A stretch of 64,000 nt of DNA from Catalinimonas niigatensis (GCF_030506285.1 NZ_CP119422.1:5257501-5321500), one strand, 5' to 3'; shown: positions 7,141 to 17,649, counted from the first letter of the stretch. Numbers and translations: made by a program. Notes: generated from the sequence alone by a model not told the origin.

Positions 7141-10100
7141 ATGGATAAGCTGAAGTTTAAGAAAATTAAAATTTTCCCCTGGCTTTTTTTTGAAGCCAGT
7201 TTGAGCTTATTACTATTTAGCCAATTTTCACTGGCACAGAAGCCAACGCTGGCTTTCAAAAACTATTCGGTAGAGGATGGACTTTCGCATAATTACATCA
7301 GAGCTATACTTCAGGATGCAGAGGGGTTTATCTGGATCGCTACTGAAGATGGGCTGAATAAATTTGATGGCTATACTTTTCATGCGTATAGAAGTAGTAC
7401 TGAAGATAGTACAAGCATATCAGATCATCCGATTATAGCACTAGAGCTGGATAGTGAGCAAAATCTCTGGATAGGAACCTGGGGAGGAGGCGTATTTGTC
7501 TACAACAAGAAACAGGATAATTTCAGACGTATTATCCAGGGGCAAGAGAAAAGCCGAGGTATTCATTCCAACCTGATTTACGATATATTCAAAGACTCCC
7601 GGGGGAGAATGTGGATAGGAACCGGAGGGATGGGACTTGAGATGTATGATCCCAAACAGCAGAAGTTTTTTCACTATAAACACAATCCTGAAGACGCTAG
7701 CAGTTTGAGTCACAATCGGGTGATGTCTATTACAGAAGGTGAGAACGGAGTGCTTTGGTTAGGCACCCTGGGAGGAGGACTGAACCGTTTTGATCCTGAA
7801 ACAGCTAAGTTTACAAAGTTTCTGCATGAAGAAGGTAATGCATATAGCCTGAGCGGTAATGAAGTGTTTAAAGTATTTTTTGACAGCAAACAAAGATTAT
7901 GGGCAGGTACCTGGGGAAGTGGATTAAACCTGATGGATAAAGACACCCATCAATTTACCCGGTTTAAACATGATCCGGATGATCCCTTTGGGCTAAGCAA
8001 TGATGAAGTATGGTGTATTACCGAAGCCAAAGATGGACGTATCTGGATAGGTACGGATCATGGTTTGGCGCTGTACAATGAAGAAAAGAAGAACTTCTAT
8101 GTGTTTGAGCATGACCCTTTTGATCCTAAAAGCCTATCGGGTAATCCAATAAAAAGCTTATATTCTGATGCTAGAGGGCGGCTATGGGTAGGTACATACA
8201 ATAAGGGCATCAGTATTTTTGATAAGCAGATGAATCTGTTTGAGCATTATTATAAGAAATTCAATCAAAACTCTGTTGCCGATAATAATGTAAGTGCTTT
8301 TTTGAACCTCAATGACAGGCATGTATTGATTGGGACTGACGGCCAGGGACTTTCTCTGTTTGATATAGAAAACAAATGGTTCACGCACTACCAACATGAC
8401 AAACGACCCTAACACCTTAAGTAACAACAAAGTCAAGACAATGCTCATGGACCGTAAAGCCAGAGTCTGGATTGGTTTATGGAATGGAGGGCTTGATTAT
8501 TTTGATCAGCAAAAGCAGACTTTTACGCATATCAGAAAAGGCAAAAATAAGCTGACCAATGATAATGTAGTATGCATGGCAGAAGATCAGGATGGTTATT
8601 TATGGATAGGGACATTCGGGGGCGGGCTGCATAAATTTAATCCTGACAGCTTATCTTTCCAGTACTTTCATCAAGATGCCAACAGCTCAAAAGGTATAAG
8701 TGATAGTTATATATGGTCGATCTTGGTAGACCGGCAAAATAACGTTTGGGTAGGCACCAGTAATGGGTATGTGGATGTATGGGACAGAAAAACCAAAAAA
8801 TTTACTCACCTGAATATTTATGAAACAGAGGAAGTAAACCACGCGATAAAAGTCATATTTGAAGACTCTAAAGGCAGAATTTGGATAGGTTCGGAAGGTG
8901 GCGGACTCAAACTTTTGGATAAAAAAAATAGCAATAGTCAAACTGTTACCACAATTCATGGACTTCCCAGCAACAATATTGAGGCGATAGAGGAAGATAA
9001 ACACGGAAAACTCTGGATAAGTACCAATTATGGTATCGTGCAATTTGACCCTGAAACTACACTTCATCAAAATTTTATCGTGAGTGACGGGCTTCAGTCT
9101 TTGTATTTTAACAGAAATGCATCCACTTCAATCGCTTCAGGTGAAATCATGTTTGGGGGTATCAATGGTTTTAATATGTTTCATCCTGATAGTATTAGCA
9201 AATCACCTGATACTGTTTCTATCGTGTTCACTAACTTCTAGGTTTTTAATAAGCCAGTTCCTTTGCAAGGAGATTCTCCTTTACAAGCACACATCAACGA
9301 AACGGAAGCCATTACGCTCGCTTATGACCAATCTGTTTTTAGTATTGAATATGCAGGACTTAATTATACTGATCCTGGCAAAACGCGCTATAAATACAGG
9401 TTGGAAGGGTTTGTGGACGAGAGTTGGCAGGAAGTAGGCAGCGAGCGAAAAGTTACTTACACCAACCTGGAACCCGGGCAATATACATTTGTAGTAACTA
9501 GCGAGGAGAATGAAGAAGGACTGGAACACCTTCAGCGTACCCTTTCTATTACTGTTACTCCGCCCTGGTGGCAGACCTGGTGGGCTCGTTCGCTTATGAT
9601 TTTGTTCATTGCAAGTACTGTGCTGGGTATCTATAAATTACGTATACGCAACATCAAAGCGCACAATAGAACACTTGAAAAGGAGGTAAGAGAGCGTACA
9701 TTAAAACTACAGCAAGCCAATACAGCACTTCAGCGGGTGAATGAAGCTTTGCATGATAAAAATCTTCAGATACAGGAGCAAAAAGAAGAAATCCAAGCGC
9801 AGGCTGAAGAACTGGTAGAATCCAATGAAGAAATCAAAGCCATCAATCAGAGGTTGGAAGAGAGCATAGAGGTGCGTACGGCAGACCTGAGAAAATCCAA
9901 TCAGGAACTAGACAATTTTGTATACCGGGTTTCGCATGACATCAGAGCTCCTTTGTCTTCTATTCTGGGTTTAGTAGATCTGATTGAAGATGAAAAAGAT
10001 CCTCAACAGCTTAGAGCATACCTGAAAATGGCTACCAAGAGTATTCACAAGTTGGATAGTTTTGTGAAAGATATTCTGGATTACTCGCGTAATGCACGTA

Positions 10101-10597
10101 TGGAACCGGTGCTCCAGAAAGTAAACTTTCCTGAACTGCTGCAAGAGGTGAGAGAAGAGTTGCAGTACATGGAAAATGCATCAAGAATCAAAATTATAGA
10201 AGAATACCAGCTTTCTAAGGTACATTATAATGATATAAGACGTTTGCAGATTATTTTTCGCAACCTTTTTTCTAATGCCATTAAATATCAAAACTTATGG
10301 ATAGACGATAGCTACCTGAAAATAAAGGTTGATACAAATGAACAGACTGCCCGGATCACAGTAGAAGATAATGGCATAGGAATAAATGATGCTCAACGCA
10401 ACAAAGTATTTGAGATGTTTTATAGAGGAAGTGACCTGTCCAACGGTTCGGGTATAGGACTGTACATCGTAAAAGAAACCATTGAAAAACTAGGAGGGAG
10501 CATTGATTTACAATCACAATTAGGAGTAGGTACTACGATCAAAATCAACTTACCCAGTATGAAATTCATTAATACGCCATTAGAAAGTCAACAGTGA
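7141..10597 (+). pseudogene. Two-component-regulator propeller histidine kinase, broken by frameshift and stop
   Basis: The three reading-frame pieces 7141-8412, 8396-9238 and 9242-10597 are parts of one hybrid-type sensor. A signal peptide is followed by many propeller repeats (SVEDGLSHNYIRAILQD, then IWIGT/LWIGT units) up to about 9230. A Y_Y_Y domain (about 9290-9540), a transmembrane helix (about 9585-9640) and a coiled coil follow. The HisKA box FVYRVSHDIRAPLSS has its phospho-His codon at 9935, and an HATPase domain ends the gene. Removing one A from the AAA at 8401-8403 restores QHDNDPNTL and joins pieces one and two. Pieces two and three share one frame, separated only by TAG at 9239-9241. 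No DNA-binding domain follows, so this is a kinase rather than a full one-protein system. It is inactive unless the lesions are sequencing errors. Confidence 0.85.
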
Positions 10598-11019
10598 ATG
10601 TAGAAGCTGAGGGGGGAGCCATCTAAAAGTAAAACCTGATAAATATGCCCGACAGTGTTATGGGCTTGCAATAGAGTTTTCATTAAGAAATAAAACTAGA
10701 GTAATAAGCTACTTATTTGCAGTAAAAGGTGGATATATAGCATTTTAGTCCCCTCAGGCAGAGTTTGTAGTAAAGAAGCTCGCCCGGCGTGGCGACGCCC
10801 AGCATGGGTCGCAGGTGTTATTAAAAAAGATACTAATCGCTTGTTTAACGTCATGCGCTGTCTTTGAGGGTAATGGGATTCACTAGCGGATACGCACATA
10901 GCCCTATAGACCAATGTGCCATTTTCTGTTTACCCTCGGCATATCCCATTACTGATTCTACAAATGTGCTAAAAAATTTTCAGGCTATAGATAGAATGTT
11001 TTATGAGGTCTTCCTGATC
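10598..11019. other. Convergent intergenic region with inverted repeats
   Basis: This 422-base gap lies between two genes that point at each other. It contains a GC-rich patch at 10780-10813, unlike its surroundings, with the hairpin GGCGT-ggcg-ACGCC (10786-10799). Further right, GTAATGGGAT (10870-10879) is complemented perfectly at 10943-10952, and GAGGGTAA (10866-10873) by TTACCCTC (10930-10937). No T-run terminator is obvious. Open frames here look non-coding. Confidence 0.5.
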
Positions 11020-13023
11020 TTATTGCAGTACCTTTACTTCCTTAGATTTGCCAATAGGCAGAAAAAAGCTGAAGGTGCTCCCTTCTCTCAACTTGCTGCT
11101 CACCTGTATCTGTCCATGATTCTGAAGGATTAACTCGTGGCAAAGCGTCAGGCCAAAGCCACTTCCGCTTTCATTATGCGTACCCTTTTGGGATTCTTTC
11201 TTATCTGCTGAGAATATTTTGTTGATAACTTCGTCACTCATGCCTATTCCCTGGTCTATGATAGAAACCTCAACCGTATTGTTCTGATATTGCGCCCTGA
11301 TAAAAATAGATGAATTAGGATACGAAAACTTGATGCTGTTGGAAATGAAGTTTCGTATCACAGTATTGATGGATTGATAATCAGCATATGCATACAGTTG
11401 TTGCTCAGATTGATTGAGTAACTGAATACCTTTTTCAGCAGCAGTAGCCTGATACAAATCAATATTGAAATTAATCAACGCATTGATATCAATAGAGGTA
11501 AACTCAGACTTCTTATGGCCTGTCTGAATCAAAGACCAATTGAGTAGATTATCTAATAGCTGGCTAAGGTTGTCCAAAGCAAAATTGATTCGCCTGCTGA
11601 CCCGCTGCATTTCTTCCTTATCCATGGCATCAATCTGTTGGGTGAGTAGATAGGAAAATCCCTTCAGGGTATTCAGTGGACTCCGGATATCGTGAGATAC
11701 TATGGAGAAAAGCTTGTCTTTGGTTTTGTTTATTTTTTCCAGATGATTCTTTTGCTCAGAAAGCACACCAGCCTGCTGGTGAATTTCCTGATTTTTGGAA
11801 GCCAATAGTTTGTTTTTCTTTTTGTTCCTGTTATTTGCCAGGTACAAGGCTACGGAAAAAAATAAAATCATGATCAAACCTGCTACTAAGGAGATGATAA
11901 TGGTTTGCTGATGAGAGATGGAGGCCTCCTGGAGTAGTTTTTCCTGTTTGAGCAAGGTGATTTCTGTTTTTTGCTGCTCATCATCAAACTCAGCTTTCAG
12001 TTTCGCCAGATGCTTTTCCCGTGACTCCTGATGTAAGCTGTCGTTTGCTGCTTCATGCAGTACCTGATAACGATACGCTGCTTCAAAATCCCTTTGTGCG
12101 GCACTAATTTCAGCAAGCGTTTTTAGGATAAGTTCAATGTATCGGGTAGAATTGAGCTGTTGGGCTATTTCGTAGCTTTGCTGGGCATAAGTTCTGGCCT
12201 TCGGTAGATTTCCCATTGCAAAATAAGCCTTAGCGATCGCATTGAAGTTGACAGGCCGGGAGGCTTCATCATTAAGTTTGACAAACAAGCTATCCGCTTT
12301 AAAAAAGTAGGAGAGCGCTTCCTGATAATTGCCCTGATTACTGGACAGGCTACCCAGGGTATTGTACCCTCTGGAAATACCATAGCCATCTTTCCTTTGG
12401 ATTTTAATCGACATGGAAGCGAGGTAAAATTCTTTGGCTTTTTCCAGATTTTCTTCCTGTTCATAAATTAACCCAATGTTGTTCAGCGCATAAGATTCTC
12501 CCTGCTTGTCTCCGATACTGCGAAATATATCCAAAGCTTTGTGAAAATATCCGCGGGAAGTCTCAGAATCTTCTGAAAGAGCGTATACGATGCTGATATC
12601 ATTATAATTGTTAGCAATTTGCACACTGTCATCCATCTCCTCATAGTACTTCAAGGAAATAAACATATCTTCCAAGGCGCTGGTATAATTCCCTTTGTCC
12701 CTTTTCAGCCTTCCGATATGTAGCATTGCGTCTGCTATACCTTTGTTGTAATTGAGGTTTTCAGAAAGCGTAAGTGCTTGCTGTGCATATCGCATAGCAC
12801 TGTCTGGTACATAATTCTGATAAGACATAGAGAGCTTGTGCCACACATCCACCTGTATACTGTCCTGCTGATCTGTCAGTAAATTTTTGAGGCTGTCAAT
12901 TTCAGGAGTTTCCTGAGCTGGCCCATCTACACTGCATAAAAGCAGGATCAACAGGAAAAGATATGGAGAACTGCATAAAAACTTTTTACAAAGGAATTGC
13001 ATGGGGTTTGGATATATAGTCAA
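11020..13023 (-). CDS. TPR-repeat sensor histidine kinase
   Basis: This protein has 667 residues. The signal peptide ends near residue 36 (VDGPAQ); ATG at 13002 is an alternative start that leaves a more typical signal. About seven tetratricopeptide repeats fill residues 60-320 in the periplasm (for example ALNNIGLIYEQEENLEKAKEFY). A coiled coil, a transmembrane helix (about 370-392) and a second coiled coil follow. The HisKA box is LFSIVSHDIRSPLNTLKG. The HATPase domain has the N box NFISNSIKFS, the G1 box IIDQGIGMS and the G2 box GSGFGLTLC. This architecture is common in Bacteroidota, where TPRs act as the sensing or partner-binding part. No response regulator is adjacent, so its partner is elsewhere. 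Confidence 0.9.
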   Translation of the reverse strand: MTIYPNPMQFLCKKFLCSSPYLFLLILLLCSVDGPAQETPEIDSLKNLLTDQQDSIQVDVWHKLSMSYQNYVPDSAMRYAQQALTLSENLNYNKGIADAMLHIGRLKRDKGNYTSALEDMFISLKYYEEMDDSVQIANNYNDISIVYALSEDSETSRGYFHKALDIFRSIGDKQGESYALNNIGLIYEQEENLEKAKEFYLASMSIKIQRKDGYGISRGYNTLGSLSSNQGNYQEALSYFFKADSLFVKLNDEASRPVNFNAIAKAYFAMGNLPKARTYAQQSYEIAQQLNSTRYIELILKTLAEISAAQRDFEAAYRYQVLHEAANDSLHQESREKHLAKLKAEFDDEQQKTEITLLKQEKLLQEASISHQQTIIISLVAGLIMILFFSVALYLANNRNKKKNKLLASKNQEIHQQAGVLSEQKNHLEKINKTKDKLFSIVSHDIRSPLNTLKGFSYLLTQQIDAMDKEEMQRVSRRINFALDNLSQLLDNLLNWSLIQTGHKKSEFTSIDINALINFNIDLYQATAAEKGIQLLNQSEQQLYAYADYQSINTVIRNFISNSIKFSYPNSSIFIRAQYQNNTVEVSIIDQGIGMSDEVINKIFSADKKESQKGTHNESGSGFGLTLCHELILQNHGQIQVSSKLREGSTFSFFLPIGKSKEVKVLQ

Positions 13024-13215
13024 AGAAAATCAGAACTGTTTGCCGCTTCATCTTCCTTCTTGCACCAGACACTTTTAATAACAGTCGTTACTTTACAGTG
13101 TGTTACCTTTCTTTACTAGTAGACTGTTATCTTATCTGTTCATCTACACATCTTTCATTCCCTGTCAGTACGCTGCGTGCTAGTACTAGATCACAAAATT
13201 ATATAGTTTATCATA

Positions 13216-14145
13216 TCATTTTTGATGTTTGCTGGCAAGCAGATAAAGCACAGCCATGCGCACGGCTACCCCATTTTCTACTTGTTCAAGAATAATGGAA
13301 TGCTCAGAATCTGCTACATCACTATTCAGTTCCACTCCCCGATTAATCGGGCCGGGATGCATAATGGTGATCGGCTTACTCAGGCTATTCAATAGCTGTA
13401 AATTAATCCCGTAATAGAGAGAATACTCTCTGAGAGAAGGAAAATATTTTACCTGCTGACGTTCCAGTTGGATACGCAGCACATTGGCAATATCACACCA
13501 TTCCAAAGTTTCACGTACATCCAGGCTTACCTTTACCCCCAGATTTTTGACATAGCGGGGCAGGAGCGTGGCCGGGCCACAGACCATCACCTCAGCACCT
13601 AGTTTTTGTAAAGCAAATATATTAGACAGTGCTACTCTGGAATGTAAAATATCTCCGATAATGGCTACCTTTTTCCCCTGTACAGTGCCGAATTTAGAAT
13701 AGATAGAATAAGTATCCAGCAGGGCCTGGGTTGGATGTTCATGGGTACCATCTCCGGCATTGATGACATTAGCCTGGATATGTTTGGCCAGGAAATGAGG
13801 TGCGCCGGGGCTGGCATGTCGCATTACCACCATATCTACCTTCATCGCCAGTATATTATTGACTGTATCCAGCAATGTCTCTCCTTTTTTTACCGAACTA
13901 CCGGAAGAAGAGAAGTTGACCACATCAGCAGATAGGCGTTTTTCGGCTAGCTCAAACGAGAGTCTGGTACGGGTAGAATTCTCAAAGAAAACATTGGCAA
14001 TAGTGATGTCACGCAGTGATGGCACCTTTTTGATAGGGCGGTTGATGACTTCCTTGAAACTGTCGGCTGTCTGGAAAATAAGCTGAATCTCTTCGCTACT
14101 TAGGTCTTTAATGCCTAATAAATGTTTGCTACGCAATGCGTTCAT
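13216..14145 (-). CDS. pyrB: Aspartate carbamoyltransferase catalytic subunit
   Basis: The 309-residue length is typical for the catalytic chain. It joins carbamoyl phosphate and L-aspartate to N-carbamoyl-aspartate, the first committed step of pyrimidine synthesis. The carbamoyl-phosphate loop S57-T-R-T-R61 sits in FFENSTRTRLSFE. HPTQALLD (H137-D144) and HPGPINRGVE are the other signature segments. It follows pyrR with an ATGA overlap (stop and start share 14142-14145), so the two are translated from one mRNA. No pyrI regulatory chain is nearby, which suggests an unregulated trimer with control coming from PyrR or other means. Confidence 0.97.
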   Translation of the reverse strand: MNALRSKHLLGIKDLSSEEIQLIFQTADSFKEVINRPIKKVPSLRDITIANVFFENSTRTRLSFELAEKRLSADVVNFSSSGSSVKKGETLLDTVNNILAMKVDMVVMRHASPGAPHFLAKHIQANVINAGDGTHEHPTQALLDTYSIYSKFGTVQGKKVAIIGDILHSRVALSNIFALQKLGAEVMVCGPATLLPRYVKNLGVKVSLDVRETLEWCDIANVLRIQLERQQVKYFPSLREYSLYYGINLQLLNSLSKPITIMHPGPINRGVELNSDVADSEHSIILEQVENGVAVRMAVLYLLASKHQK

Positions 14146-14696
14146 GCTTTGTCTTCTTGTTTGTTAGCTAACCATACCCCATCTTCCTCACCCTGCTCTT
14201 TCCACAATACTTCTACCCTCTGGGTATCCAGCGTATTTACTGATTGCCCGATGTAGTTTGCTTCTATCGGCAAATGACGGGCATATTTACGGTTAATGAG
14301 AACCAAAAGCTCCACTTTACTGGGCCTGCCAAAGGTGATCATGGCATCCATCGCAGCCCGTACTGTGCGTCCGGTGTAGAGTACATCGTCAATGAGAATA
14401 ATATCCTTATCTTCTATCAGAAAGGGGACATTGGTAGTATTGGCAGCTATGGGTGTACTTCTTCGGCGAAAATCATCCCGGTAAAAAGTAGTGTCCAGAT
14501 AACCCAAGGGCACTTTTTTGCCAGTAATCTTTTCTAGCTGTGTCTTGATCCGGTCTGCCAGATGAACCCCTCTGGGCTGTAAACCCAAAAGTACAGTATT
14601 GTCAAAGGGCGTATGATTTTCCAGCAGTTGATGGCAAAGCCTACTGAGCACGACCTCCAATAGGGGTTGGTCTATGATTTGTTTTATTTGTTTCAT
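14142..14696 (-). CDS. pyrR: Bifunctional pyrimidine operon regulator / uracil phosphoribosyltransferase PyrR
   Basis: The 184-residue protein has the type I phosphoribosyltransferase fold. Its PRPP-binding loop is IILIDDVLYTGRTVRAAMDA, and an N-terminal segment LLGLQPRGVHLA is typical of PyrR. PyrR proteins turn uracil and PRPP into UMP and, in many bacteria, bind pyr mRNA to cause attenuation. It is the first gene of a pyrR-pyrB pair with an ATGA overlap. I see no PyrR-binding hairpin plus terminator in the short leader (14697-14777), so an RNA-binding role here is not shown by the sequence. Confidence 0.95.
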   Translation of the reverse strand: MKQIKQIIDQPLLEVVLSRLCHQLLENHTPFDNTVLLGLQPRGVHLADRIKTQLEKITGKKVPLGYLDTTFYRDDFRRRSTPIAANTTNVPFLIEDKDIILIDDVLYTGRTVRAAMDAMITFGRPSKVELLVLINRKYARHLPIEANYIGQSVNTLDTQRVEVLWKEQGEEDGVWLANKQEDKA

Positions 14697-14777
14697 GAAT
14701 GCACCGCAAGTTACAAGGCTTAAGTTACATCTTGCAAGGGATAAGGAGCAATTTTTCTATCAGGATTACACATAAAA

Positions 14778-14807
14778 AAGCCAGAACATGCATAAATGTT
14801 CCGGCTT
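14778..14807 (-). terminator. Intrinsic terminator of the exported 511-residue protein gene
   Basis: The arms 14778-14789 and 14796-14807 pair over 12 bases with one mismatch. On the minus strand the hairpin is followed at once by a run of T (plus-strand A's at 14774-14779). It lies 24 bases past the stop of the gene at 14831-16366 and about 80 bases before pyrR, which keeps the two minus-strand units separate. Confidence 0.85.
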
Positions 14808-14830
14808 GAGCAGTAGAAAGTCTTTAATTA

Positions 14831-16366
14831 CTAACTTCCGCTACCGTCATAGGTGACTTTATTGATGAAGAACACCTTTCGGTTGATGTCTAAGCTCTGC
14901 GTTCTTTTATTTCTGATATCCTGTGTGCCATGCACATAAAAGTATTCTCCATACCACTTTTGGATTCCGGCAATGTCGCTGTCATTTTTATTTTTCAGCT
15001 CATCATTTTCATTGGCCAGTTTGATAGGGCTGGTGGTGGTTTCTTCATAATCTCCATTGTTTCTGATTACTTTAGTCGTAATCTCTTTCTCATAAGAATA
15101 CATCAGTACTACACTATCATTCTGCACATTGACATGTACCAGTTGTTTGAGCTGCATACTCTTGGCGTTGTCCAGTTTGAAGGCATGGTCCCACAGTAAA
15201 TTGCCCTTTTTATCAAAGCATACTGCAATCGCATGGGTATAGCGATATCCATCAAAATACATATTGTCATAACGTGAAGAATATCCTCCGTAAATACCAC
15301 TGTAGTAGTAGCTGTTGTATTTAGGGTAATAAGCTTCGCCCAGCAGTATGTATTTGCCATTATCCGCAATGAGCTCATGGATAATCATGCGGTAGTTAAA
15401 CTTAAGGTTTTTGTTTTTTTGTCTCTTGCGTTCAATACGGCGTTTCATGCGGGCTTCCCGCTTATCACGCATATAGCTGAAGAAGTTGTCCAAGTCACCA
15501 TAATTGTAATATTTGATATCCTGCTGTCCATTAGGCTGTATAGAGGCAATGAAGAGGCCTCTGGAGTAGCGAGAGCGGCGTGGCCCATAGGTACCTGCCA
15601 AAATCTGTTGCTCTCCATCAAACTCAGTTACCTGTGCATCCAGCAGGTTTTTTCGTTCTTCCGTATTGAGGGGCGCACTTTGCAGCAGATTACTGTACTG
15701 ATCATAGGCTTTTAGCGTTACAGTTTTCACACGATTGTTATTCATCTCTCCCATGAGTACATCAAAGGTATTGTCATTCTCATTGGGAATGATATCAATA
15801 AGCTCACCATCCTCCTGATAAATACCTGGCAAAGCCCTTAGGCGGCGACTAAACATATCATAATGGATTACTACCGGCTTATAATTGATCTGTCCGCCCA
15901 GCACAACTGTCTGTCCTACGATTTCAAAATATTCAAGATTTACAGGAGCTACCTGATTAATGGCGTGTTGTACTGTATCTCCCGTCTCTACCGACATATT
16001 AAGCATAGGCCATCTACGGTCCTGATAGGGACCATCCTGAAAAAGTACGCATAATTGTCCTTTGTCATAGTCATAGCCTCTTAGCATATAACTAGGATCA
16101 AGGGCTAAATCCCGCTTCCATTCCTGCTCAAGAGCAGTACTGTACTTATGAAACTCCCAGATGTGGTTGCCTTTGTTATCCCGTTCTTCCGAATCACGAA
16201 AGATCAGAAGTCCGTTTTCATCAGCAGACACCACTACAAACTCATTGCTACTGCTCTTTACTTCAATCTCAATACGGTCAGGTTGAGCGATCTGTGCTTC
16301 GCTAAATAGGGGAAAGCAAAGCAATATTATTATAAACCCATGAAGTCTTATTCCCATAATATGCAA
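14831..16366 (-). CDS. Exported hypothetical protein, 511 residues
   Basis: The N-terminus is a clear signal peptide (hydrophobic 9-21, cleavage after SEAQ); ATG 16357 is an equally good start. The mature part is rich in beta strands. It reads like a propeller: repeated phrases such as LFIASIQPNGQ and AVCFDKKGNLLWDHAFKLD resemble blades found in outer-surface proteins that log or sense. A very basic segment KREARMKRRIERKRQKNKN interrupts it at about residues 305-325. A Tyr-rich segment (KYNSYYYSGIYGGYSS) follows. No T9SS sorting domain is seen. It forms its own transcription unit, ended by the terminator at 14778-14807. No function can be assigned. Confidence 0.7.
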   Translation of the reverse strand: MHIMGIRLHGFIIILLCFPLFSEAQIAQPDRIEIEVKSSSNEFVVVSADENGLLIFRDSEERDNKGNHIWEFHKYSTALEQEWKRDLALDPSYMLRGYDYDKGQLCVLFQDGPYQDRRWPMLNMSVETGDTVQHAINQVAPVNLEYFEIVGQTVVLGGQINYKPVVIHYDMFSRRLRALPGIYQEDGELIDIIPNENDNTFDVLMGEMNNNRVKTVTLKAYDQYSNLLQSAPLNTEERKNLLDAQVTEFDGEQQILAGTYGPRRSRYSRGLFIASIQPNGQQDIKYYNYGDLDNFFSYMRDKREARMKRRIERKRQKNKNLKFNYRMIIHELIADNGKYILLGEAYYPKYNSYYYSGIYGGYSSRYDNMYFDGYRYTHAIAVCFDKKGNLLWDHAFKLDNAKSMQLKQLVHVNVQNDSVVLMYSYEKEITTKVIRNNGDYEETTTSPIKLANENDELKNKNDSDIAGIQKWYGEYFYVHGTQDIRNKRTQSLDINRKVFFINKVTYDGSGS

Positions 16367-16563
16367 ATTTACCAGCCAGGTAATCTAATGAAAATCATTT
16401 CAAAACCTATATCTTACTATAAAATAGTAATTTTTCCTGTAAAAATAAATAGGCTGCCTGCACGTATAACAACAGAGTATGCTAAATTTCTCCATACCGC
16501 TTGAGCATATGTTCAAATTCTACAAAAAACTTAATATCAGATGATTTCTCATTCCCTAATTTT

Positions 16564-16571
16564 TACTTTTG
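16564..16571 (+). promoter_or_regulatory. Bacteroidota -7 box, possible leaderless start
   Basis: TACTTTTG matches the Bacteroidota -7 consensus TAnnTTTG. It ends only four bases before ATG 16576 of the glycosyltransferase. Transcription would start at or next to the A of the start codon, giving a leaderless mRNA. I see no clear TTTG -33 box at the usual distance. Confidence 0.45.
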
Positions 16572-16575
16572 CGCT

Positions 16576-17592
16576 ATGGCAAAAAAGAAGATCCTTATCC
16601 TTCGTTTTTCTTCTATCGGAGATATTGTACTCACTACACCGGTTCCCCGCACGCTCAAAACACAACTACAGGCTGAGGTTCACTACTGTGTCAAAAAACA
16701 ATATCAGGGCATACTGGCGGGCAATCCTTACATCGATAAGCTTCACTTATTGGAAGGGAACCTGAATAGTCTGATCAAAAAGCTGAAAGAGGAGAAATTT
16801 GATTACGTGATAGACCTGCATCATAACCTGCGTACTTTCATCATCAAGAAAAGGTTAGGCGTAAAAAGCTATAGCTTTCCTAAACTAAATATGGAAAAGT
16901 GGCTCATGACTAATTTCAAGATCAATAAGCTACCCAATGTACATATTGTAGAGCGCTATATGCAAACAGTAGAGCCGCTGGGCGTGAAAATGGATAGTCT
17001 GGGGCTGGATTATTTTATTCCGGAAAAAGATGAGGTGGAGAGAGAGTGGTTGCCGGAAACTCATCAGCAGGAGTATGTGGCCTATGCCATCGGCGCGCAG
17101 TTCAATACCAAAAAGCTACCGCTGGATCGTATGATAGAGTTATGCGACCGGATCAACAAACCCATCATACTGCTGGGGGATAAAAAAGACAGAGAGGCCG
17201 GAGAGAAGATTGTAAAGTTTTTTGAAGAGACGGAGCAGTCTGCCACTCTGGAGCCACAGCTACACAAAGATCTGAATAAGAAGACCATTATTTATAATGC
17301 CTGCGGGCAGTTTAATCTCAATCAGTCAGCTTCCATCGTCAAAAATGCCCAGTATGTGTTTACCCATGATACCGGCCTAATGCACATTGCCGCAGCATTT
17401 AAGAAAACAATTTTCTCTATTTGGGGTAATACTATTCCAATGTTTGGGATGTATCCTTACCGGACCAAGTTTACCATATTGGAAAATAACAGGCTGTCTT
17501 GTCGGCCTTGTTCCAAAATTGGATATAAGCAATGTCCTCAAGGGCACTTCAAATGTATGCGGGGTATTGTATTTGATTTTTATTTACCTTAA
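16576..17592 (+). CDS. Glycosyltransferase family 9 (heptosyltransferase-like)
   Basis: This 338-residue protein starts at ATG 16576 (MAKKKILILRFSSIGDIVLT, the family's typical N-terminus). A longer frame from 16501 would add 25 residues that do not fit. Family 9 enzymes transfer ADP-heptose or related sugars onto lipopolysaccharide core. The donor-site region includes FTHDTGLMHIAAAF. The C-terminal LSCRPCSKIGYKQCPQGHFKCM carries the Cys pattern of this subgroup. The protein ends 12 residues after that Cys motif, slightly short of what I expect. It acts on the cytoplasmic face of the inner membrane. Confidence 0.9.
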   Translation: MAKKKILILRFSSIGDIVLTTPVPRTLKTQLQAEVHYCVKKQYQGILAGNPYIDKLHLLEGNLNSLIKKLKEEKFDYVIDLHHNLRTFIIKKRLGVKSYSFPKLNMEKWLMTNFKINKLPNVHIVERYMQTVEPLGVKMDSLGLDYFIPEKDEVEREWLPETHQQEYVAYAIGAQFNTKKLPLDRMIELCDRINKPIILLGDKKDREAGEKIVKFFEETEQSATLEPQLHKDLNKKTIIYNACGQFNLNQSASIVKNAQYVFTHDTGLMHIAAAFKKTIFSIWGNTIPMFGMYPYRTKFTILENNRLSCRPCSKIGYKQCPQGHFKCMRGIVFDFYLP

Positions 17593-17601
17593 ATATCTTT
17601 G
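17572..17601 (+). promoter_or_regulatory. Candidate promoter of glutamate dehydrogenase
   Basis: TTTG at 17572-17575 and TATCTTTG at 17594-17601 are separated by 18 bases. This fits the Bacteroidota -33/-7 pattern (TTTG and TAnnTTTG). The start codon at 17650 would then have a leader of about 40 bases. The -33 box lies inside the end of the glycosyltransferase gene. Confidence 0.45.
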
Positions 17602-17649
17602 TCAAATCCCACATTTGGTAATTTATTTTTTTACACTTAACCCATAATT

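Noticed and set aside
9239-9241. TAG read as pyrrolysine or programmed readthrough
   Set aside because: No sign of such decoding in this lineage; the gene also has a frameshift, so simple decay or error is likelier.
14697-14777. PyrR-responsive attenuator before pyrR
   Set aside because: The leader is only about 80 bases and shows neither a PyrR-binding loop nor a terminator/antiterminator pair; the hairpin at 14778-14807 ends the upstream gene.
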